A DNA stretch of 64,000 bases from Acidobacteriota bacterium. Lineage in GTDB: Bacteria; Acidobacteriota; Thermoanaerobaculia; Gp7-AA8. The position numbers and the translations under genes were made by a program. The notes beneath the pieces were generated by a model, which worked only from the letters and a program-made list of their open reading frames with translations, searched no databases and was not told the DNA's origin. Every line of letters begins with the position of its first letter. Within the stretch, counting starts at the first letter, position 1. The DNA is taken from the NCBI GenBank assembly GCA_019244185.1, contig JAFATB010000006.1, positions 310,001 to 374,000 on the forward strand, written 5' to 3'. Of this stretch, positions 13,650 to 21,827 are shown piece by piece.

Positions 13650-14212
13650 GCCTGCGCGAGCGGCTCGTCGGTGAGGAGCTGACTGGCGCGCCGCAGATAG
13701 CCCCAACCCGAGAAAAGCGTCGTCACCACGGAGACGTGAAAGAGCACGTCCGCGAGCCGCTCCACCTGCGGAAGAAAGCCGTTCGCCGCGATCGCCGCGC
13801 CGAGCGTCGCGGCCTGCACCATCGTCGAAATCTTCCCCGCCGCCGACGGCGGAAAGCGCGTCACGCGGATGCGCGTGTAGAGCAGATACACGAACACCAC
13901 GATGAGGAAGTCGCGCGCGAACACCGTGAACGTGAGCCAGCCCGGAATGGCCACGCGCGGCAGCACGCTGCTGAACGTGTAGTAGAGAAAGCCGCAGATC
14001 ATCAGCGTCTTGTCGGCCAGCGGATCGAGCAGCGCGCCGATGCGCGAGCGCACGTTGAAGCGGCGCGCGATCGCGCCGTCGAAGATGTCCGTCACCGCCG
14101 CGGTCACGAACAGCACGAACGCGAGCGTGTACATGCGCTGCATCGACGCCACCAGAAAACAGGGGACGAGCACGAGGCGCAGCGACGTCAGAAGATTCGG
14201 GATGTGGCGCAA
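13646..14212 (-). CDS. pgsA: CDP-alcohol phosphatidyltransferase, probable phosphatidylglycerophosphate synthase
   Basis: Integral membrane enzyme of 188 aa that would transfer a phosphatidyl group from CDP-diacylglycerol to glycerol-3-phosphate. The CDP-alcohol signature D-G-x2-A-R-x8-G-x3-D-x3-D is complete: FDGAIARRFNVRSRIGALLD then PLADK. Several hydrophobic helices are present. The start is TTG at 14212, which gives MRHIPNLLTSLRLVLVP, the usual PgsA-like N-terminus. It begins 4 nt after the Crp-like gene and is likely in one operon with it. The acceptor alcohol is inferred from similarity; another CDP-alcohol transferase is possible. Confidence 0.85.
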   Translation of the reverse strand: MRHIPNLLTSLRLVLVPCFLVASMQRMYTLAFVLFVTAAVTDIFDGAIARRFNVRSRIGALLDPLADKTLMICGFLYYTFSSVLPRVAIPGWLTFTVFARDFLIVVFVYLLYTRIRVTRFPPSAAGKISTMVQAATLGAAIAANGFLPQVERLADVLFHVSVVTTLFSGWGYLRRASQLLTDEPLAQA

Positions 14213-14216
14213 AGAA

Positions 14217-14897
14217 TCACAGCTCGGAACGGAACTGATCGAGTGCCGTCTTCCGCAGGTAGATGGTCTTGCCTTCCGACAGCAGCAGGTTCTGGCGCAT
14301 CAGATCGTGGATCAGCCGCGACACGGTCTCGCGCGAAGTGCCGATCATGTTCGCGATCGACTGGTGCGTCGGCCGCGTCACCGCGACGTAGCCGTTGTCG
14401 AGCACCTTCCCCTGATCCTTCGCCAGATCGAGAAAGAAGCGCGCGAGCCGGCCGTAGACGTCCATCGTCGCCAGCGACTCGATGCGGTTCGACGCGTTGC
14501 GCAGCCGCCGCGAGATCTCGGCGAGCACTTTCTTGGCGATCGAGAAGTTCTCCGCGAGGATCTGCAGGAAGTCGCTGCGCCAGATCGTCACGAGCTCGAG
14601 CGGCTCGGTGGCCATGACCGTCGCCGAGCGCGGCTCGTCGTCGAGCAGCGCCATCTCGCCGAAGAAGTCGCCCGGCCCCAGCAGCGACAGGATGATCTCC
14701 TTCCCTTCCGGCGAGATCATCGTGACCTTCACCTGCCCTTCGCGAATGAGGCAGAACACGTCGCCGCTCTCGTCCGCGTGGAACACGACGTCGTCCTTCG
14801 CGTAGCGGCGCGTCTTCGCCACGGCGGCGATCGACGCGAGCTCGCGGTCGTCGAGATCCGCGAACAGCGGGAACTTCCGAAAGAAGGAAGGCTGCAT
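14217..14897 (-). CDS. Crp/Fnr-family transcriptional regulator
   Basis: The 226 aa protein has an N-terminal cyclic-nucleotide-binding fold (about 10-125, with GEMALLDDEPRSATVMA resembling the phosphate-binding cassette) and a C-terminal winged helix (SIANMIGTSRETVSRLIHDL as recognition helix). The cassette sequence E-x-A-L-x-x-x-x-R-S-A makes cAMP- or cGMP-like ligand binding plausible. Fnr-type iron-sulfur cysteines are absent. TACAAT occurs upstream as a possible -10 box. It is divergent from the MinD-like gene with a 49-nt gap. Targets are unknown. Confidence 0.9.
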   Translation of the reverse strand: MQPSFFRKFPLFADLDDRELASIAAVAKTRRYAKDDVVFHADESGDVFCLIREGQVKVTMISPEGKEIILSLLGPGDFFGEMALLDDEPRSATVMATEPLELVTIWRSDFLQILAENFSIAKKVLAEISRRLRNASNRIESLATMDVYGRLARFFLDLAKDQGKVLDNGYVAVTRPTHQSIANMIGTSRETVSRLIHDLMRQNLLLSEGKTIYLRKTALDQFRSEL

Positions 14898-14946
14898 CTG
14901 ACGAAGCGAATTGTAGCGTGTGTCGGCTCAGGTAGACTGAGACGCG

Positions 14947-16230
14947 GTGGCGATCAAGCGCATCATCCCGGTGTCGTCGGGGAAAGGCGGCGTCGGAAAG
15001 ACCACGTTCGCGGTCAACTTCGCGCTCGCGCTCTCGCGCCATGGCCGCACCGTGCTCGTCGATCTCGACACCGGCACGTCGGCCATCCGCAACGCCATCG
15101 ACGTCCCCATCGAACGCGACCTCTATCACTTCTTCCGCCGCGGCGAGCCGCTCGCGAACTGCATCACGCAGCTCGACGACAAGCTCGACCCGCAGCATCA
15201 GTGGCGCAACTTCGGCTTCATCGCCGGACCGCTGCATCTCATCGACGAGATCACGAACTTCGGCGCGGCGCACAAGGCGCGGCTCATCGAGGCCATCAAC
15301 ACGCTGCCCGCCGACTACGTCATCCTCGACATGCGCGCGGGTCTCGATGCGAACGTCATCGACTTCCTGCCGTTCTCGAACTCCGGCATCCTCATCTTCA
15401 CGCCGCATCTGCCGAGCGCCACGCTCGCGGCGTCCGACATCGTCAAGGCGATCCTCTTCCGCAAGCTGCGCCTCATCTTCAGCAAGGAGTCGCCGTTCTT
15501 CGCGACCGTCGACGGCGGCCTGAATTTCTGGAAGCTGATCAACGACCTCATCGACCGCGTGGAAGACGTCTACGACTCGTCCGTCGCGAACCTCGACGCG
15601 TTCGCGCTCGACCTCGCCCAGAACCTCGGCGATCACCCGATCACGCGCACCGTGCAGACGACCATCGACGAGTTCCGCGTGCATTACGTGCTCAATCTCT
15701 TCAACGGCGTCGACGATTCGTTCAACACCGCCGTCAAGCCGTTCCTCGACAATCTGACGAAGAACGTTTCCTCGCACTGCGGCGTGACGAACCTCGGCTG
15801 GGTCACGCGCAGCGCCGCCATCCACCGCGCGAACTGCAACTGCGTGCCCGCGCTCCTGTTGCCGCGCGACGCGAAGAAGGCGCCGAAGGCGAACCGCATC
15901 GCGCAGGAGCTCGAGGACCTGCGCCTCACCGCGATCGGGCTCGAGCCGCCGAAGCGGAAACAGGCGCAGACGGCGCCGTCCGCGTCGCGTGCCGCCGAGG
16001 ATCCGCTGGCGCGCCAGCTCGACGTACTGAAGGCGATGTTCGAGCAGAAGAAAGACGACGACTACTACGCGAACTTCGACTACGTCACGCAGCGCACGCT
16101 GTTCGCGATGAAGAACCGCCGGCCGAGCGAGTTGGGCGACACGCGCATCTACACGCCGCAGGAGATGCTCGCGTCGCTGTTCGCCAAATCCAACGTGCCG
16201 ACGACGATCGACTGGACCGAGCTCGAATGA
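14947..16230 (+). CDS. MinD/ParA-like ATPase of unknown role
   Basis: The 427 aa protein starts with the deviant Walker A SSGKGGVGKTTFAVNFA, then VLVDLDTGTS and DYVILDMRAGLDANVID, which mark the SIMIBI MinD/ParA class. The N-terminal 260 residues form the ATPase. The C-terminal part contains NCNCVPALLLPR and a charged tail with no domain I recognise. No MinD membrane-targeting helix is evident at the C-terminus. The start is GTG at 14947. TTGTAG-N16-TAGACT just upstream would place the transcript start next to this codon, so a leaderless mRNA is possible. The stop overlaps the M28 peptidase start (ATGA), so the two are translated together. Function cannot be given. Confidence 0.8.
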   Translation: MAIKRIIPVSSGKGGVGKTTFAVNFALALSRHGRTVLVDLDTGTSAIRNAIDVPIERDLYHFFRRGEPLANCITQLDDKLDPQHQWRNFGFIAGPLHLIDEITNFGAAHKARLIEAINTLPADYVILDMRAGLDANVIDFLPFSNSGILIFTPHLPSATLAASDIVKAILFRKLRLIFSKESPFFATVDGGLNFWKLINDLIDRVEDVYDSSVANLDAFALDLAQNLGDHPITRTVQTTIDEFRVHYVLNLFNGVDDSFNTAVKPFLDNLTKNVSSHCGVTNLGWVTRSAAIHRANCNCVPALLLPRDAKKAPKANRIAQELEDLRLTAIGLEPPKRKQAQTAPSASRAAEDPLARQLDVLKAMFEQKKDDDYYANFDYVTQRTLFAMKNRRPSELGDTRIYTPQEMLASLFAKSNVPTTIDWTELE

Positions 16231-17801
16231 AACTGTTCCGCGCCCCGCTGTACCTCGCCGCCGTCCTCGCCCTCACCCTCAGCGCCGCCGACACGCCCGA
16301 CCTCACCATGGTCGGCCGCATCCGCGACGAGGGCTTCCGCAACTCGAAGGTGATGTCCATCGCGCAGTCGCTCACCGACACGCTCGGCGCGCGCCTCACC
16401 GGCTCGCCCAACGCGAAGCGCGCGAACGACTGGACGCGCGACAAGCTCGCCGAGTTCGGCCTCGCTAACGCGCACCTCGAGGCGTTCGACTTCGGCCGCG
16501 GCTGGACGTCCGACGCGTGCTCCGTGCGCATGGTCGCGCCCGACGTCGAACAGCTCTACGCGCTGCCGAAAGCGTGGTCGCCGGCGACAAACGGCCCCAC
16601 GCGCGGCAAGGTCGTGCACGTGAAGATCGAGACGAAGGAAGACGCCGACAAGTACAAGGGCAAAGTCGCCGGCGCGATCCTGCTCGTCGCCGACGCGCGC
16701 GAGATGAAGCCGCAGGAGAAACCGTATCTCGAGCGTTACGACGAGAAGACGCTCGCCACCGAAGGCGACTACGCGATCCCGCCGTCGCGCGACCCGCAGC
16801 GCACCAAAGACCTCATTCGCCGTCTCGAAAAGCGGAAGCTCATCGCGCAGTTCGCCACCGACGAGAAAGTCGCCGCGATCGTCGACATCGGCTCCGGCGA
16901 AGGCGGCGTCTTCCGCGTGCAGCAGGGCGGTACGTGGCGCGACGACGAGCCAATGGGACCGCCCGTCGTCGGCCTCGCGCCCGAGCAGTACAACCGCATC
17001 CTCCGCCTCGTCGACGCCGGCACGCCGGTCGAACTCGAAGTCGACGTCCGCGCCCGCTTCTTCGACGACCGCAACGCGTACAACACCGTCGCGGAGATCC
17101 CCGGCAGCGACAAAAAGAACAACGAAGTCGTCATGATGGGCGCGCACCTCGACTCGTGGCACACCGCCACCGGCGCCACGGACAACGCCGCCGGCTGCGC
17201 CGTGATCATGGAAGCCGCGCGCATCCTGAAGGCGCTCGGCGTCACACCGCGCCGCACGATCCGCGTCGCGCTCTGGACCGGCGAGGAGCAGGGACTCTTC
17301 GGCTCGCGCGCGTACGCGGCGGAACATTTCGGCAGGCTCTCCGATCCGAAGGATCCCGATCAGCTGAAGCTCCCCGCGTGGGCGCGGACCGAGCGCGGAC
17401 GCACGCTCATCGAGTCGAAGCCGGAGCTCGCGAAAGTCTCCGCGTACTTCAACGTCGACAACGGCACCGGCAAGATCCGCGGCATCTACGCGCAGGAAAA
17501 CGCCGCAGCCGCGCCGATCTTCGAGTCGTGGTTCGCGCCGCTCCGCGACCTCGGAGTCACGACGGTCACGATGCGCAACACCGGCAGCACCGATCACGTC
17601 TCGTTCGACGAGCTCGGCATCCCCGGCTTCCAGTTCATCCAGGACGACGTCGAGTACGAGACGCGCACGCACCACACGAACTGGGACACGTACGAGCGCC
17701 TGCAGCGCGACGACCTGATGCAGGCGGCGGTCGTGGTGGCGACGACGGTGTGGGAGGCGGCGAACCGTCCGGAGATGATGCCGCGCAAGCCGCTGCACTG
17801 A
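16227..17801 (+). CDS. Secreted M28-family zinc aminopeptidase with PA domain
   Basis: The 524 aa product has a signal peptide ([20 protein letters not shown]) and an inserted protease-associated region (about 130-260). The C-terminal M28 domain has zinc ligands in [35 protein letters not shown] and [11 protein letters not shown]. This is the carboxypeptidase Q/PGCP type of M28 peptidase, which trims peptides outside the cytoplasm. The track shows it only as the end of a 1263-codon ORF. The ATG at 16227 is the proper start because it gives the signal peptide and overlaps the upstream stop by ATGA. Confidence 0.92.
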   Translation: MKLFRAPLYLAAVLALTLSAADTPDLTMVGRIRDEGFRNSKVMSIAQSLTDTLGARLTGSPNAKRANDWTRDKLAEFGLANAHLEAFDFGRGWTSDACSVRMVAPDVEQLYALPKAWSPATNGPTRGKVVHVKIETKEDADKYKGKVAGAILLVADAREMKPQEKPYLERYDEKTLATEGDYAIPPSRDPQRTKDLIRRLEKRKLIAQFATDEKVAAIVDIGSGEGGVFRVQQGGTWRDDEPMGPPVVGLAPEQYNRILRLVDAGTPVELEVDVRARFFDDRNAYNTVAEIPGSDKKNNEVVMMGAHLDSWHTATGATDNAAGCAVIMEAARILKALGVTPRRTIRVALWTGEEQGLFGSRAYAAEHFGRLSDPKDPDQLKLPAWARTERGRTLIESKPELAKVSAYFNVDNGTGKIRGIYAQENAAAAPIFESWFAPLRDLGVTTVTMRNTGSTDHVSFDELGIPGFQFIQDDVEYETRTHHTNWDTYERLQRDDLMQAAVVVATTVWEAANRPEMMPRKPLH

Positions 17802-17813
17802 GCTCCTGAGATT

Positions 17814-17856
17814 CAGACTAGCGTCTGTTTGCGCTTGACATTCAGACTAACGTCTG
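17814..17856 (+). promoter_or_regulatory. Paired BlaI-type operators with embedded -35 box
   Basis: Two 14-bp near-identical dyads, CAGACTAGCGTCTG (17814-17827) and CAGACTAACGTCTG (17843-17856), start 29 bp apart just before blaI. TTGACA lies between them at 17835-17840. This layout fits autorepression, with dimers covering the promoter. No good -10 box is seen. Confidence 0.7.
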
Positions 17857-17869
17857 TTTTCCTGCGGAC

Positions 17870-18301
17870 GTGTCCACCCGCAGACAGGCGCGGTCGAAAG
17901 ACGCTTCCCCCACGGAGCAATTGCTTCCCGAGGCGGAGATGGAGGTCCTCGCCGTGCTGCACGCGCGCGGCGAGGCCGACGCCCGCGCGATCCGCGAGGC
18001 GCTCGAGCGCTACCGCCCGATGTCGCACGCCTCGGTGCTCACGCTCCTCGGCCGCCTCGAAGCGAAGTCGCTCGTCCAGCGCCGCAAAGGCGAGGTCGGA
18101 AAAGCGTTCGTCTACTCCGCCGCCAAATCCCCGCGCCCGATGATGCGCCGCCTCCTCCGCCGCCTCGTCCAACGCATCTTCGCCGGCGACCCCGCCAGCC
18201 TGGTCGCGTCTCTCTTCGAGGCCAAGCGGCCGACCGATGAAGAGCTGAAGCAGATCCGCGCGCTGGTGGAGGAGATGGAGAAAAAGGGGAAGGGGCGATG
18301 A
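17870..18301 (+). CDS. BlaI/MecI-family transcriptional repressor
   Basis: A 143 aa winged-helix protein: QLLPEAEMEVLAVLHARGEAD, then HASVLTLLGRLEAKSLVQRRKGEVGKAFVYSA, which is the BlaI DNA-binding region. A C-terminal dimerisation helix follows (SLVASLFEAKRPTDEELKQI). The start is GTG at 17870. Family members repress their own operon until a membrane M56 protease triggers their cleavage. The gene is followed by an M56 peptidase gene, and the two dyads upstream are the likely operators. Antibiotic resistance should not be assumed: no beta-lactamase is nearby, and the downstream target appears to be an amidohydrolase. Confidence 0.9.
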   Translation: MSTRRQARSKDASPTEQLLPEAEMEVLAVLHARGEADARAIREALERYRPMSHASVLTLLGRLEAKSLVQRRKGEVGKAFVYSAAKSPRPMMRRLLRRLVQRIFAGDPASLVASLFEAKRPTDEELKQIRALVEEMEKKGKGR

Positions 18302-18362
18302 GGGTGCAGGGCACGAGGAGGGCGGCGCTGCGCGAGTTGATGGAGCAGCGAGGCAACGCGCC

Positions 18363-18527
18363 ATGAGCGCCTCCGCGCCGATGCACACCCTCGTCTTCGC
18401 GAAGTTCGTCGACGTCGCGCATGCGTGGCGGCGGCGGACAGCGGCGACGTGCGCGCCGTTCACGATTGCGCGAACGGCGCGGCCACGACGCTCGCCACGC
18501 GTGAGGCAGCGAGGCAACGCGCGATGA
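18363..18527 (+). pseudogene. 54-codon ORF: partial duplicate of the M56 gene start
   Basis: The ORF starts MSASAPMHTLVFAK, which resembles the start of the next gene, MNASVPTHALALSW. A 17-bp identical block GCAGCGAGGCAACGCGC precedes both starts, 161 nt apart. After about 30 codons the likeness is lost. The stop (18525-18527) overlaps the M56 start as ATGA. It may be a remnant of a tandem duplication, or a coupled leader. Confidence 0.5.
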
Positions 18528-19540
18528 ACGCCTCCGTCCCGACGCACGCCCTCGCGCTCTCGTGGCTCGCCCACGTCGCGCAAGCGCTGTGGCAGGGCAC
18601 GGCGGCGGCGCTCGTGCTGCTCGCGTGCGAGCGGCTGTTACGGCGGCGGTCTCCGCGTCTGCGACACGCGCTGCTGCTGATCGCGCTCATCAAGTTCGTG
18701 CTGCCGCCGATGTTGCCGCTGCCGACCGGCGTTTTCAGCGCGGCGCCGCCCGCGCCGCGGATCCACGCGGTTCGACAGCTCGGCGCGTTGCCTTCGTGGA
18801 TCGTGCTGGCGATCGCGGTGGCGTACGGCGTCGGCGCAACGGTCGCCTTCGCGCGCGTCGCGGCGGGCGCGTGGCACCTGCATGGATTGCGGCGACGCTC
18901 CTTCGCGGCGCCGCGATGGGCCGAGGAGTTGCTCGCGGGCGTCGCGCGCGAACACGGCGTGCGTCCGCCGCGGCTCCTCGCATCGGACGAAGCGGGCGTG
19001 CCGATGACGTTCGGCGTCTTCGCTCCGGCGGTCGTGCTGCCGCGCGCGCTGCCGTCGCTGCTCGATCGCGACGCGTTGCGCGACGTCTTCGCGCACGAGT
19101 TGCTGCACGTCCGCCGCGGCGATCTGCTTCTCAATCTCGCCGGCTCGCTCATCGCCGCCGCATGGTGGTTCCATCCGCTGGTCCAGCTGATTGCTCGGCG
19201 CGCGCGAGCGTTGCGGGAGGAATGCTGCGACGACGAGCTGCTCGCCAGCGGCTTGCACGACGCCGCGGTGTACGCGCGGACGCTCGCCGCCACCGCATCG
19301 CTCCTGCGCGAGCGTCCGCCGTTCGCCGCGGCCGCGGTGGCCGAGGAGCCGCATGCGCTGCTCGCGCGGGTGCTGCGCATCGCGAACGGCGCGCATCCCA
19401 CGCGACGGCTCGGCCTCGCGGCGATCGCGATCGTCATCACCGCCGCGCTGCTGCTCCTGCCGGGACTGCGCGTCTCCTCCGACAACCACTTCGCATTCGA
19501 CCGCGCCACGCTGCGCGCGCTCGGCCTGCATCACCACTGA
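18524..19540 (+). CDS. M56-family (BlaR1-like) membrane metallopeptidase without sensor domain
   Basis: The 338 aa protein has several N-terminal membrane helices and a zinc-protease motif in FAHELLHVRRGD with EECCDDELL further on. This is the BlaR1/MecR1 M56 pattern. It ends soon after the last membrane helix (about residue 320) and lacks the penicillin-binding sensor domain of true BlaR1. Its signal must therefore be sensed otherwise. The start is ATG 18524, chosen by the ATGA overlap with the small upstream ORF and by the normal N-terminus; the track begins 33 codons earlier. It likely activates by cleaving, or triggering cleavage of, the BlaI-like repressor encoded upstream. Confidence 0.87.
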   Translation: MNASVPTHALALSWLAHVAQALWQGTAAALVLLACERLLRRRSPRLRHALLLIALIKFVLPPMLPLPTGVFSAAPPAPRIHAVRQLGALPSWIVLAIAVAYGVGATVAFARVAAGAWHLHGLRRRSFAAPRWAEELLAGVAREHGVRPPRLLASDEAGVPMTFGVFAPAVVLPRALPSLLDRDALRDVFAHELLHVRRGDLLLNLAGSLIAAAWWFHPLVQLIARRARALREECCDDELLASGLHDAAVYARTLAATASLLRERPPFAAAAVAEEPHALLARVLRIANGAHPTRRLGLAAIAIVITAALLLLPGLRVSSDNHFAFDRATLRALGLHHH

Positions 19541-19571
19541 CATCGCATCGCATCAACGAGAGGAACTCGCC

Positions 19572-21131
19572 ATGACTCGAAAACTGACATTAGTCTTTTT
19601 CATTGTGCTGCTGCTGCCGCTGCACGTCTTCGCGCACGGCAACCTGAAATTCGTCAACGGCCGCTGGTTCGACGGCACGCGCTTCGTCGCGAAGACGATG
19701 TACTCCGTCGACAACGTCTTCCGCGAGCACTACGACGGCGAGCTGCGCGCCACGATCGACCTCGGCGGGCGCTACATCATTCCGCCGCTCGCCGACGCAC
19801 ACAATCACGTCCTCGCCGACGGCGGGCCGCACGTCGACGAACAGCTCCGGCAATACCTGCGCGCGGGCATCTTCTACGTTAAGAATCCGAACAACGTGTT
19901 GAAGCTGACGGAGGCCACTCGCGCGCGGATGAATCAGCCCGAATCCGTCGACGTCCGCTGGGCGAACGGCGGCCTGACCGCGACGGGCGGCCATCCCGCG
20001 CAAATCTACGACCGCATCGCGGACGCGATCGGCTGGAAGCGCGAGGACATGCTCGGGCAGGCGTACTTTTTCGTCGACAGCGAAGCCGATCTCGCGCGCC
20101 TCTGGCCCACGATCCGCGCCGGCAAGCCGGACTTCATCAAGACGTACCTCGAGCATTCCGAGGAGTTCGCGAAGCGGAAAGACGACCCGCGGTACTACGG
20201 GCAGCGTGGCCTGGATCCGCGCGTGCTCGCCGCGATCGTGAAGCGCGCGCACGCGGACGGTCTGCGCGTGACGACGCACCTCACCACGACGGCGGACTTT
20301 CACAACGCGATCGCCGCCGGCGTCGACGAGATCGCGCACCTGCCGCTCGCGCCGATCGATCCCGCCGACGCGGCGCTCGCCGCGAAGCAGCACGTCACGG
20401 TCGTCACGACCGTGCTCAGTCATCGGCCGACCACCGGCATCGGCGATCCGATGGCGCTGCACCGCGCGAATCTCGCGCTGCTGAAACGCGCCGGCGTGAC
20501 GATCGTCCTCGGCACCGACAACGGCGAGAAGACCGTCGTCGACGAAGCGGAAGCGGTCGCGCGCCTCGGCGTCTTCACCAACCTCGAGTTGCTGCGGATG
20601 TGGACGAACGCGACGCCGCACGCGATCTTTCCGGAGCGCACGATCGGGACGCTCGCGGACGGCGCGGAGGCGAGCTTCCTCGCGCTCGATGAGGATCCGC
20701 TCGCGAATGTCAGCGCCGTGCGCAAGATCGCGATCCGCGTGAAGCAGGGACACGTCATCGACGTGCCGCCGGAGAAGCCCGGCGTCGCGGACGTGCTGCT
20801 GCCGCTCGCGCGGTCGCGCGGCGCGTCCACTGCCATCGACGAGTACTGGCGTCTCGTGCGCGACGAGCCCGCGCACTACGACTACGGCGAGGCGCAGCTC
20901 AATCGCCTCGGCTATCAGTTGATCAACGACCATCTCGACGCGGCGCTGGCGATCTTCGCGTTCAACGCCGAGCAGTTCCCAACGTCGGCGAACGTTTGGG
21001 ACAGTCTGGCCGAGGCGCAGATGAAGGCGGGGAAACGCGACGAGGCGATCGCGAACTATCGCAAGTCGCTCGCGCTCAATCCGCACAACGCGAACGCGGC
21101 GGCGATGCTGAAGAAGCTCGGCGAGCCGTGA
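19572..21131 (+). CDS. Secreted amidohydrolase-superfamily protein with C-terminal TPR
   Basis: The 519 aa protein begins with a signal peptide (MTRKLTLVFFIVLLLPLHVFAHG). It has the amidohydrolase metal site: ADAHNHV (HxH), the His in VTTHL, a second His in DEIAHLPL, and the Asp in VLGTDNGE. About the last 100 residues form TPR-like helices (NVWDSLAEAQMKAGKRDEAIANYRKSLALNP). The substrate is not predictable. The start is ATG 19572 with AGAGGA upstream; the track ORF extends into the M56 gene. It is probably the output gene of the BlaI/M56 regulatory pair. Confidence 0.87.
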   Translation: MTRKLTLVFFIVLLLPLHVFAHGNLKFVNGRWFDGTRFVAKTMYSVDNVFREHYDGELRATIDLGGRYIIPPLADAHNHVLADGGPHVDEQLRQYLRAGIFYVKNPNNVLKLTEATRARMNQPESVDVRWANGGLTATGGHPAQIYDRIADAIGWKREDMLGQAYFFVDSEADLARLWPTIRAGKPDFIKTYLEHSEEFAKRKDDPRYYGQRGLDPRVLAAIVKRAHADGLRVTTHLTTTADFHNAIAAGVDEIAHLPLAPIDPADAALAAKQHVTVVTTVLSHRPTTGIGDPMALHRANLALLKRAGVTIVLGTDNGEKTVVDEAEAVARLGVFTNLELLRMWTNATPHAIFPERTIGTLADGAEASFLALDEDPLANVSAVRKIAIRVKQGHVIDVPPEKPGVADVLLPLARSRGASTAIDEYWRLVRDEPAHYDYGEAQLNRLGYQLINDHLDAALAIFAFNAEQFPTSANVWDSLAEAQMKAGKRDEAIANYRKSLALNPHNANAAAMLKKLGEP

Positions 21132-21149
21132 GGACGCACTGAACGCGCG

Positions 21150-21827
21150 TCACCAGAAGAAACGCGAGCGCGTCACCGTCCAGGCGATGCGCAGCGTGTC
21201 TTTGAGCGGCCGGTAGTGGCTCGTGGAGATGCCGTCGACGAAGCCGAGCTCGATCGGAATCGTGACGATCTTCAGGCCGCTGCGGCCCGCGCGGACGATC
21301 ACTTCGCTTTCCATGTCGAAGCCGTCGGTGCGCAGCGTGAGGCGGCGGAGCAGACTTGCGGAGTAGAGGCGGAAGCCGCTCTGCGAGTCGGAGATCGGCG
21401 TGCCGGACGTCTTCGCGATGCACCACGCGGAGAAGCGGTTCGCGGCGCGGCGGCGCGGGAGCATGTGCGCGAAGAGGTGCGCGCGTCCGCCGATGATGAG
21501 ATCGGCGCCGGTCTCGGCGCGCGCGGCGAGGAACTTCGGAATCTCGCCCGGCAGATGCTGCCCGTCCGCGTCGAGCGTGATCGCGGCGTCGAAGCTGTTC
21601 GCGAGCGCCCACGCAAACCCGGTCTTGAGCGCGCCGCCTTTGCCTCGATTCACCTCGTGACGCAGAACCTGCGCGCCGGCCGCGCGCGCGACGTCGCCGG
21701 TTCTGTCGCGCGAGCCGTCGTCGATGACGACCACCGGTTCGAGGCGGCGGCGCGCGTCGGCGACGATCGGCGGCAGCGTGCGTTCGGCGTTGAGCGCCGG
21801 AATGAGCACGCAGACGCGCTCGGTCAC
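21150..21827 (-). CDS. Family 2 glycosyltransferase (dolichyl-phosphate-mannose-synthase-like)
   Basis: This 225 aa GT-A enzyme has VLIPALNAERTLPPI, VVVIDDGSRDRT, the DxD-type AITLDADGQH, and QSGFRLYS, all typical of DPM1/DPG-synthase-like GT2 enzymes. It would transfer a sugar from a nucleotide-sugar to a lipid or other acceptor at the membrane. The start is GTG at 21827, overlapping the stop of the degenerate ketosynthase (GTGA). It is therefore the last gene of the ACP-to-KS operon and may glycosylate its product or a carrier lipid. The link to the cluster is inferred from position. Confidence 0.88.
   Translation of the reverse strand: MTERVCVLIPALNAERTLPPIVADARRRLEPVVVIDDGSRDRTGDVARAAGAQVLRHEVNRGKGGALKTGFAWALANSFDAAITLDADGQHLPGEIPKFLAARAETGADLIIGGRAHLFAHMLPRRRAANRFSAWCIAKTSGTPISDSQSGFRLYSASLLRRLTLRTDGFDMESEVIVRAGRSGLKIVTIPIELGFVDGISTSHYRPLKDTLRIAWTVTRSRFFW

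Noticed and set aside
14010-16226. First 739 codons of the 1263-codon ORF ending at 17801
   Set aside because: Antisense to pgsA and the Crp-like gene and out of frame with the MinD-like gene; only the part from 16227 has a signal peptide and M28 motifs.
17870-19540. Beta-lactam resistance operon (blaI-blaR1)
   Set aside because: The M56 protein lacks the sensor domain and no beta-lactamase or PBP2a gene adjoins; the downstream gene is an amidohydrolase.
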